This document shows positions 63,915 to 64,000 of a stretch of DNA of 64,000 nucleotides, in pieces (the stretch's first letter is position 1; the number at the start of each line of letters is the position of its first letter). A program made the position numbers and the translations under genes. Origin of the DNA: Bagarius yarrelli (lineage: Eukaryota > Chordata > Actinopteri > Siluriformes > Sisoridae); the NCBI GenBank assembly GCA_005784505.1, contig VCAZ01000113.1:572501-636500 (forward strand), in the 5' to 3' direction. The notes beneath the pieces are model-generated. The model was not told the origin of the DNA. It saw nothing but the letters and a program-made list of their open reading frames with translations, and did no database searches.

Positions 63915-64000
63915 GATTTTTCACCATCTTACTATACATCTCCCATCTTTTTCCATCATCATCCTTATTATTATATTATTATATACTACACTAAAAAAAA

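Overview
This is vertebrate nuclear DNA, almost certainly from a teleost fish. It is AT-rich, with small exons, GT-AG introns and many interspersed repeats of fish type (tRNA-headed SINEs, L2- and Rex1-like LINE fragments, hAT, Tc1-like and foldback DNA elements, and a Ty1/copia fragment). The repeat mix would suit an otophysan such as a catfish, but I cannot fix the species.

There are two protein-coding genes, both on the + strand. The first is pik3c2b, a class II phosphoinositide 3-kinase (C2-beta). Its complete coding sequence is assembled here from 32 exons between 5980 and 50941. All splice phases join without a frame break, giving 1582 codons plus stop. The second is ppp1r15b (CReP), a regulatory subunit that brings protein phosphatase 1 to phospho-eIF2alpha. 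It has two coding exons (55203-57077 and 59859-60050) and 688 codons. Human PIK3C2B and PPP1R15B are also tandem neighbours in this order, so this is conserved microsynteny. I see no direct functional link between them: one makes 3-phosphoinositides on membranes, the other resets translation after stress.

Layout: 141-1035 is a minisatellite. 1051-5970 is upstream sequence with a foldback element and an internally deleted hAT transposon. 5980-50941 is pik3c2b, whose larger introns hold nearly all the repeats: a Tc1-like element split by a foldback MITE in intron 5, LINE fragments in introns 9, 11, 12 and 14, and an inverted copia integrase-RT-RNase H fragment in intron 22. 50942 to about 54000 is 3' UTR and spacer. 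About 54470-55202 is the ppp1r15b promoter and leader. 55203-60050 is ppp1r15b, with a SINE-in-SINE insertion in its intron, and about 60051-61320 is its 3' UTR. 61330-64000 holds LINE 3' ends, SINEs, an inverted pair of TCTA/GATA microsatellites and a small CpG-containing block with a perfect CRE at 63389 that may be the promoter of a further gene.

I found no new enzymatic system. The most notable points are the ppp1r15b intron that falls inside the PP1-docking motif with an open reading frame running into it, the (AT)n tract abutting its start codon, a strong-context upstream ORF in its leader, the nested transposons, the copia fragment next to the kinase catalytic-loop exon, and several CTCF-like motifs.
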